Shown: piece after piece, positions 8,199 through 14,671 of the stretch
How positions within the stretch are numbered: position 1 is the stretch's first letter
How the letters are laid out: the number at the start of each line of letters is the position of its first letter
NCBI GenBank assembly: GCA_963803015.1
Contig: CAWDKV010000004.1
Location: 930,001-994,000, forward strand
DNA length: 64,000 nucleotides
Reading direction: 5' to 3'
From: Berkiella sp963803015
Lineage (GTDB): Bacteria > Pseudomonadota > Gammaproteobacteria > Berkiellales > Berkiellaceae
The notes under the pieces: model-generated
What the model saw: the letters and a program-made list of their open reading frames with translations, nothing else
What the model was told of the DNA's origin: nothing
Database searches by the model: none
Translations under genes and position numbers: made by a program

Positions 8199-8834
8199 AT
8201 GATTCAAAATACCTCTAGGCCGCTGGGTCGACCGCGCAGCTTCGATGAGACGGAGGCACTGGAAAAGGCGACCCAGGTATTCTGGTCTAAGGGCTACGAC
8301 GGCGTCACGATCGACGATCTCGTCGCCGGGATGGGTGTGGGACGGCCAAGCCTGTATGCCGTCTTCGGCGACAAGCGGACGTTATTCTTGCGCGTACTCA
8401 AGGATTATGCGGAGAAGAAAGGCACTCTCGCGGCGAAGGCGCTGCTGTCACCGCAGACTCTTCGCGACTCGCTGACCCGCTTCCTGAAGCATGTCGTCGA
8501 AACCGCGACCGAGAAAGGAGGCGCTCGGGGGTGTCTTCTCGTGTGCGTCGCGCCGCTTGTAGACGACGCTGAGGTCCGGCAGTTCCTGCAAAACGCCACC
8601 GCCGCCGGAGCTGTGCTGGTTGAAGATCGTTTCCGGGACGGGATCACCAAAGGAGAAATCCCGTCCGACTTTCCTGTGGCCGTCCGCGCAAGCCAGCTCA
8701 TTGATTTAGCTCGTGGCCTTACCATGCGTGCACACATAGGGACGCCGCGCAAGACGCTTCTCAGGGATGCCGAAGAAGCGGTCGACTTGGTGCTCCTGCC
8801 GCGCCTGAATGCCATCGACAAGCAGAAGCTATAA
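8199..8834 (+). CDS. TetR family transcriptional regulator, horizontally acquired
   Basis: This protein of 211 residues has an N-terminal TetR helix-turn-helix (about residues 10-55: GRPRSFDETEALEKATQVFW, then GVTIDDLVAGMGVGRPSLYAVFGDK) and a ligand-binding C-terminal domain with GARGCLLVCVAP. It is probably a repressor of the divergent SDR gene, now a stub. The start at 8199 is preferred for AAGGAG 11 bases upstream; an upstream ATG at 8160 has none. GC content is far above the window norm, with GCC/CGC/GTC codons throughout, so the gene was imported from a high-GC donor. Confidence 0.85.
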   Translation: MIQNTSRPLGRPRSFDETEALEKATQVFWSKGYDGVTIDDLVAGMGVGRPSLYAVFGDKRTLFLRVLKDYAEKKGTLAAKALLSPQTLRDSLTRFLKHVVETATEKGGARGCLLVCVAPLVDDAEVRQFLQNATAAGAVLVEDRFRDGITKGEIPSDFPVAVRASQLIDLARGLTMRAHIGTPRKTLLRDAEEAVDLVLLPRLNAIDKQKL

Positions 8835-9070
8835 CTTTGCCGGCGCTGGAGCGTATTCACCCTTCTGACCTAAAGAGTGAGTCTGCAAAGCTATTGAGAG
8901 CCCTATTTCACAATGTTCTTCTTGCCATACAATCACCGATTGAGTGTGGCATGCTGCTCTTTGAGTCGGTATCTTTACTCGTGTAAGCAAAAAACCTTAT
9001 TTATTATGCCTTTAACGTTATTACTGGATATTGCATGATAGTTTCATCTCTTGAAGGGGATGAAGGGGAA
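8835..9070 (+). other. Gap after TetR with a short open frame of unknown origin
   Basis: Directly after the TetR stop a frame stays open to a TAA at 8984 (segment HPSDLKSESAKLLRALFHNV, then LLAIQSPIECGMLLFESVS) without a start of its own. It may be the tail of a transposase or another lost gene; I do not recognise it. Nothing else is seen up to the repeat at 9071. Confidence 0.25.
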
Positions 9071-9202
9071 GGGGTCAAGTCTTGACATTTGACAAAAACA
9101 AAATACATAAGCGAATGAAGGTTGAAATTGAGACCAAAAGCGGAATAAAGAAATTAATTAGTGATCTAGAAGCCATTCTGTCAAATGTCAAGACTTGACC
9201 CC
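9071..9202 (+). mobile_element. MITE-like internally deleted RAYT derivative
   Basis: About 132 bp with both terminal repeats perfect. The first 30 bp match the 5' end of the intact element and the last 100 bp match its 3' end (AAGCGAATGAAGGTTGAAAT through GATCTAGAAGCC), with the whole transposase removed. It is in the opposite orientation to the full copies. Such a non-autonomous unit (REPIN-like) would be moved in trans. Confidence 0.85.
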
Positions 9203-9503
9203 TTTCCCAAAGAGAATACCCCCTCTATCTTATTTCGGGCACCCCATCTTTTAATGATATTTATGCTTCAATAATTCAAATAAGAGAAATTGGTTAAATT
9301 TCTTGGGGACCAGACCATCCTTAGGTTTAGGCTTAAAGCGACACCTAGCTCTGAAGTCTATTGCTTCAGAGCTCAATTCAGAGCTAGGTTCTTCATCTAA
9401 TGATTTTGATACTAGAGGAAATGGAGTCAGATTTTTAGTACGCCCAGGACAAGCCTGGCTTATCCTGGCGCACTGACATTAGACAAAAAAGACTTCTAAT
9501 TTC
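9203..9503. repeat. Gap holding two inverted repeats
   Basis: No gene is seen. There is a 12-bp perfect inverted repeat CCTAGCTCTGAA / TTCAGAGCTAGG (9344-9388) that encloses a second smaller hairpin. A second, imperfect one lies at 9441-9471 (CGCCCAGGACAAGCC facing TGGCTTATCCTGGCG). The latter could act as a terminator-like hairpin for the gene at 9504, but lacks a T-run. Confidence 0.5.
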
Positions 9504-10031
9504 CTACCCTGTGTATGCTAATCGTTCATTAATTTCATTTAAATCGAAAGCTTCCGGATCAAATTCTACCTCTCCAACCCACTCAAACATCTCATCATAT
9601 TCTGGATGATTTTTATCTGTTAAAATGTTGATCAGATTTTCATAGCCCCATATACCCCCACAATCTTCAAAAGGCCCTGCGCGTTTACCCTTTATGCATA
9701 CGGTGTTATTCATTTTATGCTCATCAAGCAAAATCTTTTCAAGTATTATCGTATGATCCCAGCCGTCTCCAAAATCGTAAATATAACTAAACTTCATTTT
9801 TTCGCATAATTCAAGGGTATTTAAACGTTTTGATAAAAGTCCTGGATTCTCATCATCATGACATTCACCAAAGATTATAAAACTAAAAAAATGGCTATCA
9901 GTCCACTCAAAACAATCCTGTATTACATAATGCAGTTCCTTTAATGTGTATGATGAGGGAACAAGTACTCTTCTCCAGATAGGTGGTTTTGAGTGCTTAA
10001 GAGTAATTTTAAATTGATAAATAGTTTTCAT
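9504..10031 (-). CDS. Plasmid pRiA4b ORF-3 family protein
   Basis: The 175 residues carry the family hallmarks: an opening YQFKITLKHSKPPIWRRVLV, then LHYVIQDCFEWTDSHFFSF, the YDFGDGWDHTIILEK core and the GPFEDCGGIWGYENL segment. This family (PF07929) occurs on plasmids and in mobile regions; its biochemical role is unknown. The length is typical for a full single-domain member. It is a solitary gene in accessory DNA. Confidence 0.85.
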   Translation of the reverse strand: MKTIYQFKITLKHSKPPIWRRVLVPSSYTLKELHYVIQDCFEWTDSHFFSFIIFGECHDDENPGLLSKRLNTLELCEKMKFSYIYDFGDGWDHTIILEKILLDEHKMNNTVCIKGKRAGPFEDCGGIWGYENLINILTDKNHPEYDEMFEWVGEVEFDPEAFDLNEINERLAYTG

Positions 10032-10406
10032 TATTCTAGCTCCTAGTGAAGCTCATCACGACTTGCCCCCCTTCTCTCAGGATGAGAAGCCGAGGCCAAT
10101 TAATTGAAATCCAGTGATTATTATTCTTGAAAAAATCTTTTTTGAAAAATATTGTCAAATTAAAAAAAATAAAGTAGGCTTATTTGTAGCGCGTTATACG
10201 GGTGCGACAACACCCATATAACGCTAACCATAAACTTAATCCCAAGGAGATTAAAAGTCCATGGCTTCGTGCATTTTAAAACATCTCATCTTATTAACAA
10301 AGGTCCATCGGTCACTCAACGCTAACTATTTGATTTATTTATCAAATTTTTAGATATTCATCTTTTTAACTTTTTGGTCTTTCCACCAAGGAATGGAGAA
10401 AAGAGG
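10032..10406. repeat. Gap with a strong 14-bp hairpin
   Basis: A near-perfect inverted repeat lies at 10191-10224: GCGTTATACGGGTG, loop CGACAA, CACCCATATAACGC. It has no T-run after it, so it is not a plain terminator. It recalls the fold of integron attC sites but lacks their bulges and R/L box layout, and no integrase is near. The rest is AT-rich and featureless. Confidence 0.4.
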
Positions 10407-10838
10407 ATGAAAATTGAGATCGATCCCATTCGGATCATTAAAGAAACACGCCTTGAAAAACATGTGTTTACGCTCTCACATTGTGAATTGGAATTCATCG
10501 TTAAACACAAAGCACTAATAGCTGAAGAAAAGCTATTATGGCTGCTCTTAGCAAGCATGAGCACGGAAGATGACAATTTTTCTTGCGCTTTTTCCTATGA
10601 AAATCTTAGCTCTAAAATGGAAATCCCTTGCAGCCATCTATCACAATCCCTTCAAAAACTCGAATCTATGGGCTTCTTAAAGCGTTATTCTGATAGTTCA
10701 GGAGAACGTTGTAGTATTTCGCTGCCAAATGCAGGATTGCTGTACTTGCGTTTGGCGTCGAAAAGAGAAACCCCAGGATGGTTAAAAAAAATGAGGTTTG
10801 AAGATGAGAAAGACGTGTTTATGTGGTGGGGAAGATAA
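10407..10838 (+). CDS. Winged helix-turn-helix domain protein
   Basis: The 143 residues have a central wHTH-like stretch (FSYENLSSKMEIPCSHLSQS then LQKLESMGFLKRYSD) after a helical region (EEKLLWLLLASMSTED). The layout is like MarR/replication-initiator type DNA-binding modules: a recognition helix, then a wing ending in RCSISLPN. The start at 10407 is chosen for GGAG 8 bases upstream; an upstream TTG at 10374 is unlikely. Target and partner unknown; it may belong to a lost plasmid or toxin-antitoxin unit. Confidence 0.55.
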   Translation: MKIEIDPIRIIKETRLEKHVFTLSHCELEFIVKHKALIAEEKLLWLLLASMSTEDDNFSCAFSYENLSSKMEIPCSHLSQSLQKLESMGFLKRYSDSSGERCSISLPNAGLLYLRLASKRETPGWLKKMRFEDEKDVFMWWGR

Positions 10839-10907
10839 ATTAAAGTATAAGAACAACAGTTTTAAGAAGCTGAGGCTATATTCGCTGCTTTAGAAGGAGA
10901 CACTGCA

Positions 10908-11059
10908 ATGAACACTGAAATAGAGGGGGTAATAATTCTTAAAACTTCCTCTCATAAGTACACACTTGAAGAGTTGTTAGCTCAAATGACGCAGGAAAAT
11001 GCATGTCCAGAAATTTAAATTGGACCTAATGTTGGTGCTGAAATAGTAGAATACAATCT
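10908..11059 (+). pseudogene. MazE/AbrB-type antitoxin remnant
   Basis: After a good ribosome site (AAGGAGA) an ATG opens 36 codons containing KYTLEELLAQMTQENACPEI, then a TAA, then in the same frame IGPNVGAEIVEYN. That matches the C-terminal tail of MazE/ChpAI-type antitoxins, which read YTLEELLAQ..., then G.P.VG.E. The N-terminal swapped-hairpin domain is missing, a nonsense codon splits the tail, and a RAYT derivative begins 9 bp later. No toxin gene follows. Confidence 0.55.
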
Positions 11060-11068
11060 AGAACAGAA

Positions 11069-11163
11069 GGGGTCATGTCTTGAATTTGACAAATTACATA
11101 AGCGAATGAAGAAAGTAATTAGTGTTCTAGAAGCCATTCTGTCAAATGTCAAGACTTGACACC
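11069..11163 (+). mobile_element. Shortened MITE-like RAYT derivative
   Basis: About 95 bp, same orientation as the 9071 copy but with a larger internal deletion. The left repeat has decayed (GGTCATGTCTTGAATTTGAC) while the right one is nearly perfect. It retains AAGCGAATGAAG and TTCTAGAAGCCATTCTG. It sits immediately after the antitoxin remnant. Confidence 0.8.
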
Positions 11164-11402
11164 TTGCCTTTACGAGCGAATGACGAAGCCTGCAAGGAAG
11201 AAACTATTATACTTTGCAGAAACTAGTGAAAAGTGATTATCTTATGTTAACAGCACTACCCTTGTTGTAGGCTTATTTAGGGATGGCATTTTAATCTCTG
11301 ATACTCAAACACAATCACCTAAGAAAGAAAATTACATTCAGCATTTGAAGGATAATTTTTTTCATTTGCTTATTCAATTTACCAAGCATTAAAATCATAG
11401 TT
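11164..11402 (+). other. Gap with a start-less open frame
   Basis: A plus frame from about 11237 to 11391 is open (STTLVVGLFRDGILISDTQT, then QSPKKENYIQHLKDNFF) but has no start codon. It may be another gene tail cut by the element. Family not recognised. It converges with the PIN-like gene. Confidence 0.25.
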
Positions 11403-12335
11403 TCATAAAAATTTACTTCTTTTTGCTTCATCAATTTCTTTCAATCTTTGTCTTATCTCTTTTCCAGTAATGAAAATTTGATCCTTTCTTGAAAAAATGT
11501 CGTAGAAATCTTTAAAAAGCTTATCATCAGAGCTTATGCCATTCGAATATGGCAAATATGCCACATATTCGATATCTATATGAGCTTTAGCCTTCCTTGA
11601 TGAAAGTATCAGATTGCTAGATATACCCAAGCAAAGAAAGGTAAGTATGTTTAAAAAACAATGTCCAGCCAGTGAAAAATCCTTTAATAATTTTATGTTA
11701 CTTTTTTGCCAACGATCTAAAATAGTAATTTCATCAGTCTCTGAGCAACGTATTGACTGAAGTAGAAAACGAAGGAATTCTTCTTGATCTACTTCTGTTA
11801 ACATTTGATTTATCCATTGATTACAACTTTCTAATGATTTAAATATAGGTGGATTAAGCATTTTCAGTAAACTATCTTTAAATACGTTTAAATCTACACT
11901 TTCATGAAATGTTTTTAAAACTTCACCAATGTCAAAATCATTATTCTCATAATTGCCAATAGACCACCTTCTTAGAATTTTACTTGGTTGAGATTCTTTG
12001 ACGTAAATCCCTTGAGGCGTATGTTCCAAACTAGAAGCAAAAAGAAGTGGCTTCCCATCAATTGGTACTGAACAACCAAGTAAATCCGCTATCACTATAC
12101 TTTCTATTGAATATTGAAATGTCGGATTAGCCTTCATCAATTTGTTTGCAAAAATTGATACCTTTTTGCGGATTTGTTCAGAAGATAAAGTAGGGTCATA
12201 TAAATTTGAGTGAATTTCTCTAATTAAAGGTGGCGTAACAACAAATTTAATATGTTGTGATAGCTTCTGAATTTCGTTGCCTGTTAGCCCTTGAATTACT
12301 GATTTGTCAATTATTATAGACGGTTTCGAATTCAT
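11403..12335 (-). CDS. PIN-like nuclease domain protein, third gene of putative defence module
   Basis: About 310 residues. The N-terminus KPSIIIDKSVIQGLTGNEIQ places an aspartate at the end of the first strand, followed by VTPPLIREIHSNL with a glutamate. The C-terminal part has DIEYVAYLPYSNGISSDDKLF, a layout seen in stand-alone PIN-like ribonucleases whose acidic residues bind metal. The identification rests on these acidic motifs only. The start at 12335 has AAGAGA just upstream; a GTG at 12437 would add 34 residues. It is the last gene of a same-strand trio with the TOPRIM and ATPase genes, with a gap of about 130 bp, so co-transcription is likely but not certain. Confidence 0.5.
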   Translation of the reverse strand: MNSKPSIIIDKSVIQGLTGNEIQKLSQHIKFVVTPPLIREIHSNLYDPTLSSEQIRKKVSIFANKLMKANPTFQYSIESIVIADLLGCSVPIDGKPLLFASSLEHTPQGIYVKESQPSKILRRWSIGNYENNDFDIGEVLKTFHESVDLNVFKDSLLKMLNPPIFKSLESCNQWINQMLTEVDQEEFLRFLLQSIRCSETDEITILDRWQKSNIKLLKDFSLAGHCFLNILTFLCLGISSNLILSSRKAKAHIDIEYVAYLPYSNGISSDDKLFKDFYDIFSRKDQIFITGKEIRQRLKEIDEAKRSKFL

Positions 12336-12463
12336 TTTATCTCTTAATAAAGAAAGAAAGCACACATGACACATTTTTTTGACGGATGTACATTCAAAGA
12401 GTTTATAACTATCTACTAAAGAAGAATCTAATAGCACAATTTATTTTAAAGGAATAAAAAAGA

Positions 12464-13111
12464 TTATTGATTATTTAACTCTTCAATTTTTTTCAACCAT
12501 TCATCGAAGTGTTTACATTTCTCCCTAATGATCTCAATTCCAATCGTTGAAGAAACTAAAGAACCGTGAAAAACTTTTTGATAACTGGGAAAAATATTTA
12601 AAATTCTTTTGGAAGGTGCTGTCATCTGGCTATTATTTATATGTTCTGGAGAAGTGAAACCGCTTGCTTGCTCATTCAATTGCGCGATCACTGCATCGCC
12701 AACTATGTTAGCAAAAGCATTAACGTCGCTAAAAAGAAGCCCTTCAAATTCATGAACAATTAAATTTGGAATAAAATTTCTTTCCCCAATGTCTGCGCCA
12801 AATGCTTGTTCAAGACTACTAATTATGTCGTAAAGATCACCTGAAACTACACTTCCTTTGCCAGGGAAATCTTTAGGTAGCCCATAATAATCCCACATTG
12901 TAGTGACGTAAGCAGTTCTATCCTCAAGGCATTTTCTTTTTATATCATTTTTGATTTTCCCGTAACTTGAGCCCCCTCCTTTTCCTATTTTACTAGTTTT
13001 GACAACAATTGAGTTAAGAAAGATATTTTTTTCAAAAAAATAACTATACAAAACATCTCGCACAAAGGTTTCTTCTGTTTGTCCTTCAACAACAATATTT
13101 ACTCTTATCAT
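12464..13111 (-). CDS. DUF4276 family TOPRIM-like protein
   Basis: The 215 residues begin MIRVNIVVEGQTEETFVRDV, the EGxTE signature of DUF4276. Also present are TTMWDYYGLPKDFPGKG and the HEFEGLLFSD motif, giving the acidic set of a TOPRIM-type metal site. DUF4276 proteins are very often encoded next to AAA ATPases, as here, in arrangements like a split OLD nuclease. The start at 13111 overlaps the ATPase stop by 4 bases (ATGA), a translational-coupling layout. Nuclease activity is inferred from the fold, not shown. Confidence 0.85.
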   Translation of the reverse strand: MIRVNIVVEGQTEETFVRDVLYSYFFEKNIFLNSIVVKTSKIGKGGGSSYGKIKNDIKRKCLEDRTAYVTTMWDYYGLPKDFPGKGSVVSGDLYDIISSLEQAFGADIGERNFIPNLIVHEFEGLLFSDVNAFANIVGDAVIAQLNEQASGFTSPEHINNSQMTAPSKRILNIFPSYQKVFHGSLVSSTIGIEIIREKCKHFDEWLKKIEELNNQ

Positions 13112-14202
13112 TTGGAAGGCCGTCCACCAAAAACATTTTTCTTCCAAAGTTCTCCTAAGCTATAATCATCAAGCCATGGTGTTAATAGAGCTTTATTTAA
13201 ATGTATCAATTGCGATTTATTGTCTTTCATTTCCGCAACGATCACATCACCAACATCAAATTGATCAAGCAATTCTACTGATTGTGTAGAAATAATAATC
13301 TGATTTGTTGTTGATGCTGCTTTTATTAAGGATGACAGTATAACAATCGCGTACGGGTGAAGACCTAGCTCAGGTTCATCAATTATAATCGTAGCAGGTC
13401 TAAGCTCTTCTGGTTGTAGCAATACTGTTACTAAACAAATAAAACGCAATGTTCCATCTGATAATTGGGATGCACCGAATGGGATGTCTTCTCCTTTTTG
13501 AGTCCATTCCAACTTTATGGTTTCTTGATTTTCTGAAATGGGTCTTAATTCAAAATCACCAAAAAATGGGGCAACTAATTGTATCGCTTTAACTATTTGT
13601 TGATAGTTCAGAGTATAAGATTTCTTGAGAAAATACAGAAAAGCGGCTAGATTACGTCCATCGTGACGCAAATAGGTATAATCATTAATGTTATGCACTT
13701 GTTTCACATAGGCGGTTTCACTTGTATCATGAAAATGATAAAGCCTCCATCCAACCATTGCTGGAAATACATAATCATCAATATGTGTTTTTGTCCCTAT
13801 TTTAGCCCGAGATTCTAGATGGCCCCTACCAAGAGATTTTTCTATTCCGGCGTTCCACCAAAAAGCCTCCTTTGAGAACATTAACCGATTATCTAAAGTT
13901 GGTTCTAAAATACATTTATAACCATTAAACCCGAAATATAATTCAATCTCCAGAAAGGGCGTCTTTTTTCTTCCAAAATGTAGTAGTGCATCAGGACCAC
14001 CTTGACGGCTTACATATGCTTGTAGATTACCCTCTAACATATTAGGAATCATTTTAAATAGACTAATTAAATTTGATTTGCCGGATCCATTAGCGCCAAT
14101 AAGTATGTTCAGTGAACCCAATTCAAGATCACATTCGGCTATTGATTTATATCCTCGTAAAATTAGCTTACTCAACTGCTTTTCGTTTGTAACAGGCTTC
14201 AT
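13108..14202 (-). CDS. AAA family (AAA_21/OLD-like) ATPase
   Basis: The 364 residues form an ABC/SMC-type ATPase head: Walker A GANGSGKSN at about residues 36-44, the ABC-like signature LSDGTLRF, Walker B IIIDEPELGLHP and the histidine-switch region QIIISTQS near residue 300. There is no coiled-coil arm, so it is the compact AAA_21 type used in overcoming-lysogenization-defect-like and other defence systems. It is first in the operon and overlaps the DUF4276 gene by 4 bp, so the two proteins probably form a complex. Sits beside a tRNA gene, a usual entry point for islands. Confidence 0.88.
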   Translation of the reverse strand: MKPVTNEKQLSKLILRGYKSIAECDLELGSLNILIGANGSGKSNLISLFKMIPNMLEGNLQAYVSRQGGPDALLHFGRKKTPFLEIELYFGFNGYKCILEPTLDNRLMFSKEAFWWNAGIEKSLGRGHLESRAKIGTKTHIDDYVFPAMVGWRLYHFHDTSETAYVKQVHNINDYTYLRHDGRNLAAFLYFLKKSYTLNYQQIVKAIQLVAPFFGDFELRPISENQETIKLEWTQKGEDIPFGASQLSDGTLRFICLVTVLLQPEELRPATIIIDEPELGLHPYAIVILSSLIKAASTTNQIIISTQSVELLDQFDVGDVIVAEMKDNKSQLIHLNKALLTPWLDDYSLGELWKKNVFGGRPSK

Positions 14203-14423
14203 GGGTCTCCAACTATGCGTCTATTTCAAGCTATAGATAGTGTGTATTTAATTAAAGGTTACTACAAAGGATAATAAGAGCAATCATTTGGTTGATTTTT
14301 ATCTAAGCTATAAAGCTTGTTGTTTAATTCAAAAAAATGGTTTTTTTCTATCTCATCTTCGACACATACACGACACGAGTAATTTGAGGATTTTGGAAGA
14401 ACACTTTAAGTGCTTGATTTTAT
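14203..14423. other. Gap between tRNA 3' end and the ATPase gene
   Basis: AT-rich with no gene. A direct-repeat-like CGACACATACACGACACG lies at about 14370. This is where an attachment site would be expected if the accessory block entered at the tRNA, but no copy of the tRNA end was seen elsewhere in the window and no integrase is present. Confidence 0.3.
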
Positions 14424-14500
14424 TGGTGGGCCTGCTAGGACTTGAACCTAGGACCAAAGGATTATGAGTCCTCTGCTCTAACCAACTGAGCTACAGGCCC
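14424..14500 (-). tRNA. tRNA with CAU anticodon (Met or lysidine-modified Ile2)
   Basis: Reads GGGCCTGTAGCTCAGTTGG at the 5' end with acceptor stem GGGCCTG/CAGGCCC, anticodon loop ACTCATAAT (anticodon CAU), T-arm TAGGTTCAAGTCCTA and an encoded CCA. The loop and the TTTGGTCC variable region resemble the AUA-decoding isoleucine tRNA, in which C34 is changed to lysidine, but an elongator methionine tRNA cannot be excluded by eye. Confidence 0.93.
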
Positions 14501-14531
14501 GTTGAAGGGCTAATTGCTCCCCCTCACCCTA

Positions 14532-14553
14532 CCCTCTCCCACAAGGGAGAGGG
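14532..14553. repeat. Extragenic palindrome CCCTCTCCC-ACAA-GGGAGAGGG
   Basis: A perfect 9-bp stem with a 4-base loop, preceded by CCCTCACCCTA. A very similar palindrome (GCTCTCCCGCAAGCGGGA) lies in the 16S-23S spacer at about 59079, so this is a dispersed repeat type and not only a terminator. Confidence 0.6.
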
Positions 14554-14582
14554 GATTTAGAGATCCTCTTCCCATATGAAGG

Positions 14583-14610
14583 AAAAATCTCAAACCCCCT
14601 AGGAGGGGGT
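14583..14610 (-). terminator. Probable rpoD terminator
   Basis: On the minus strand, GACCCCCTCCTAGGGGGTTT forms a 7-bp GC stem followed by TTTGAGATTTTTC, 60 bp past the rpoD stop. Stem plus T-rich tail fits intrinsic termination. Confidence 0.6.
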
Positions 14611-14671
14611 CTTAAATTAGGTGATGCGGGTAAAAGCAACCGAGGGATTATAATAACAATGAATCAAAATG

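Noticed and set aside
8405..8860. Long minus-strand frame opposite the TetR gene
   Set aside because: A shadow produced by the high GC content; the plus frame has clear TetR motifs.
10191..10224. Hairpin as an integron attC site
   Set aside because: No bulged bases, no proper R/L boxes, no cassette array or integrase nearby.
11403..14202. Naming the module PARIS, Septu or Gabija
   Set aside because: PARIS uses DUF4435, Septu an HNH partner and Gabija a UvrD-like helicase; none is here.
14370..14390. Short repeat CGACACATACACGACACG as an attachment site
   Set aside because: Only a local near-repeat; no second copy with a crossover core was found in the window.
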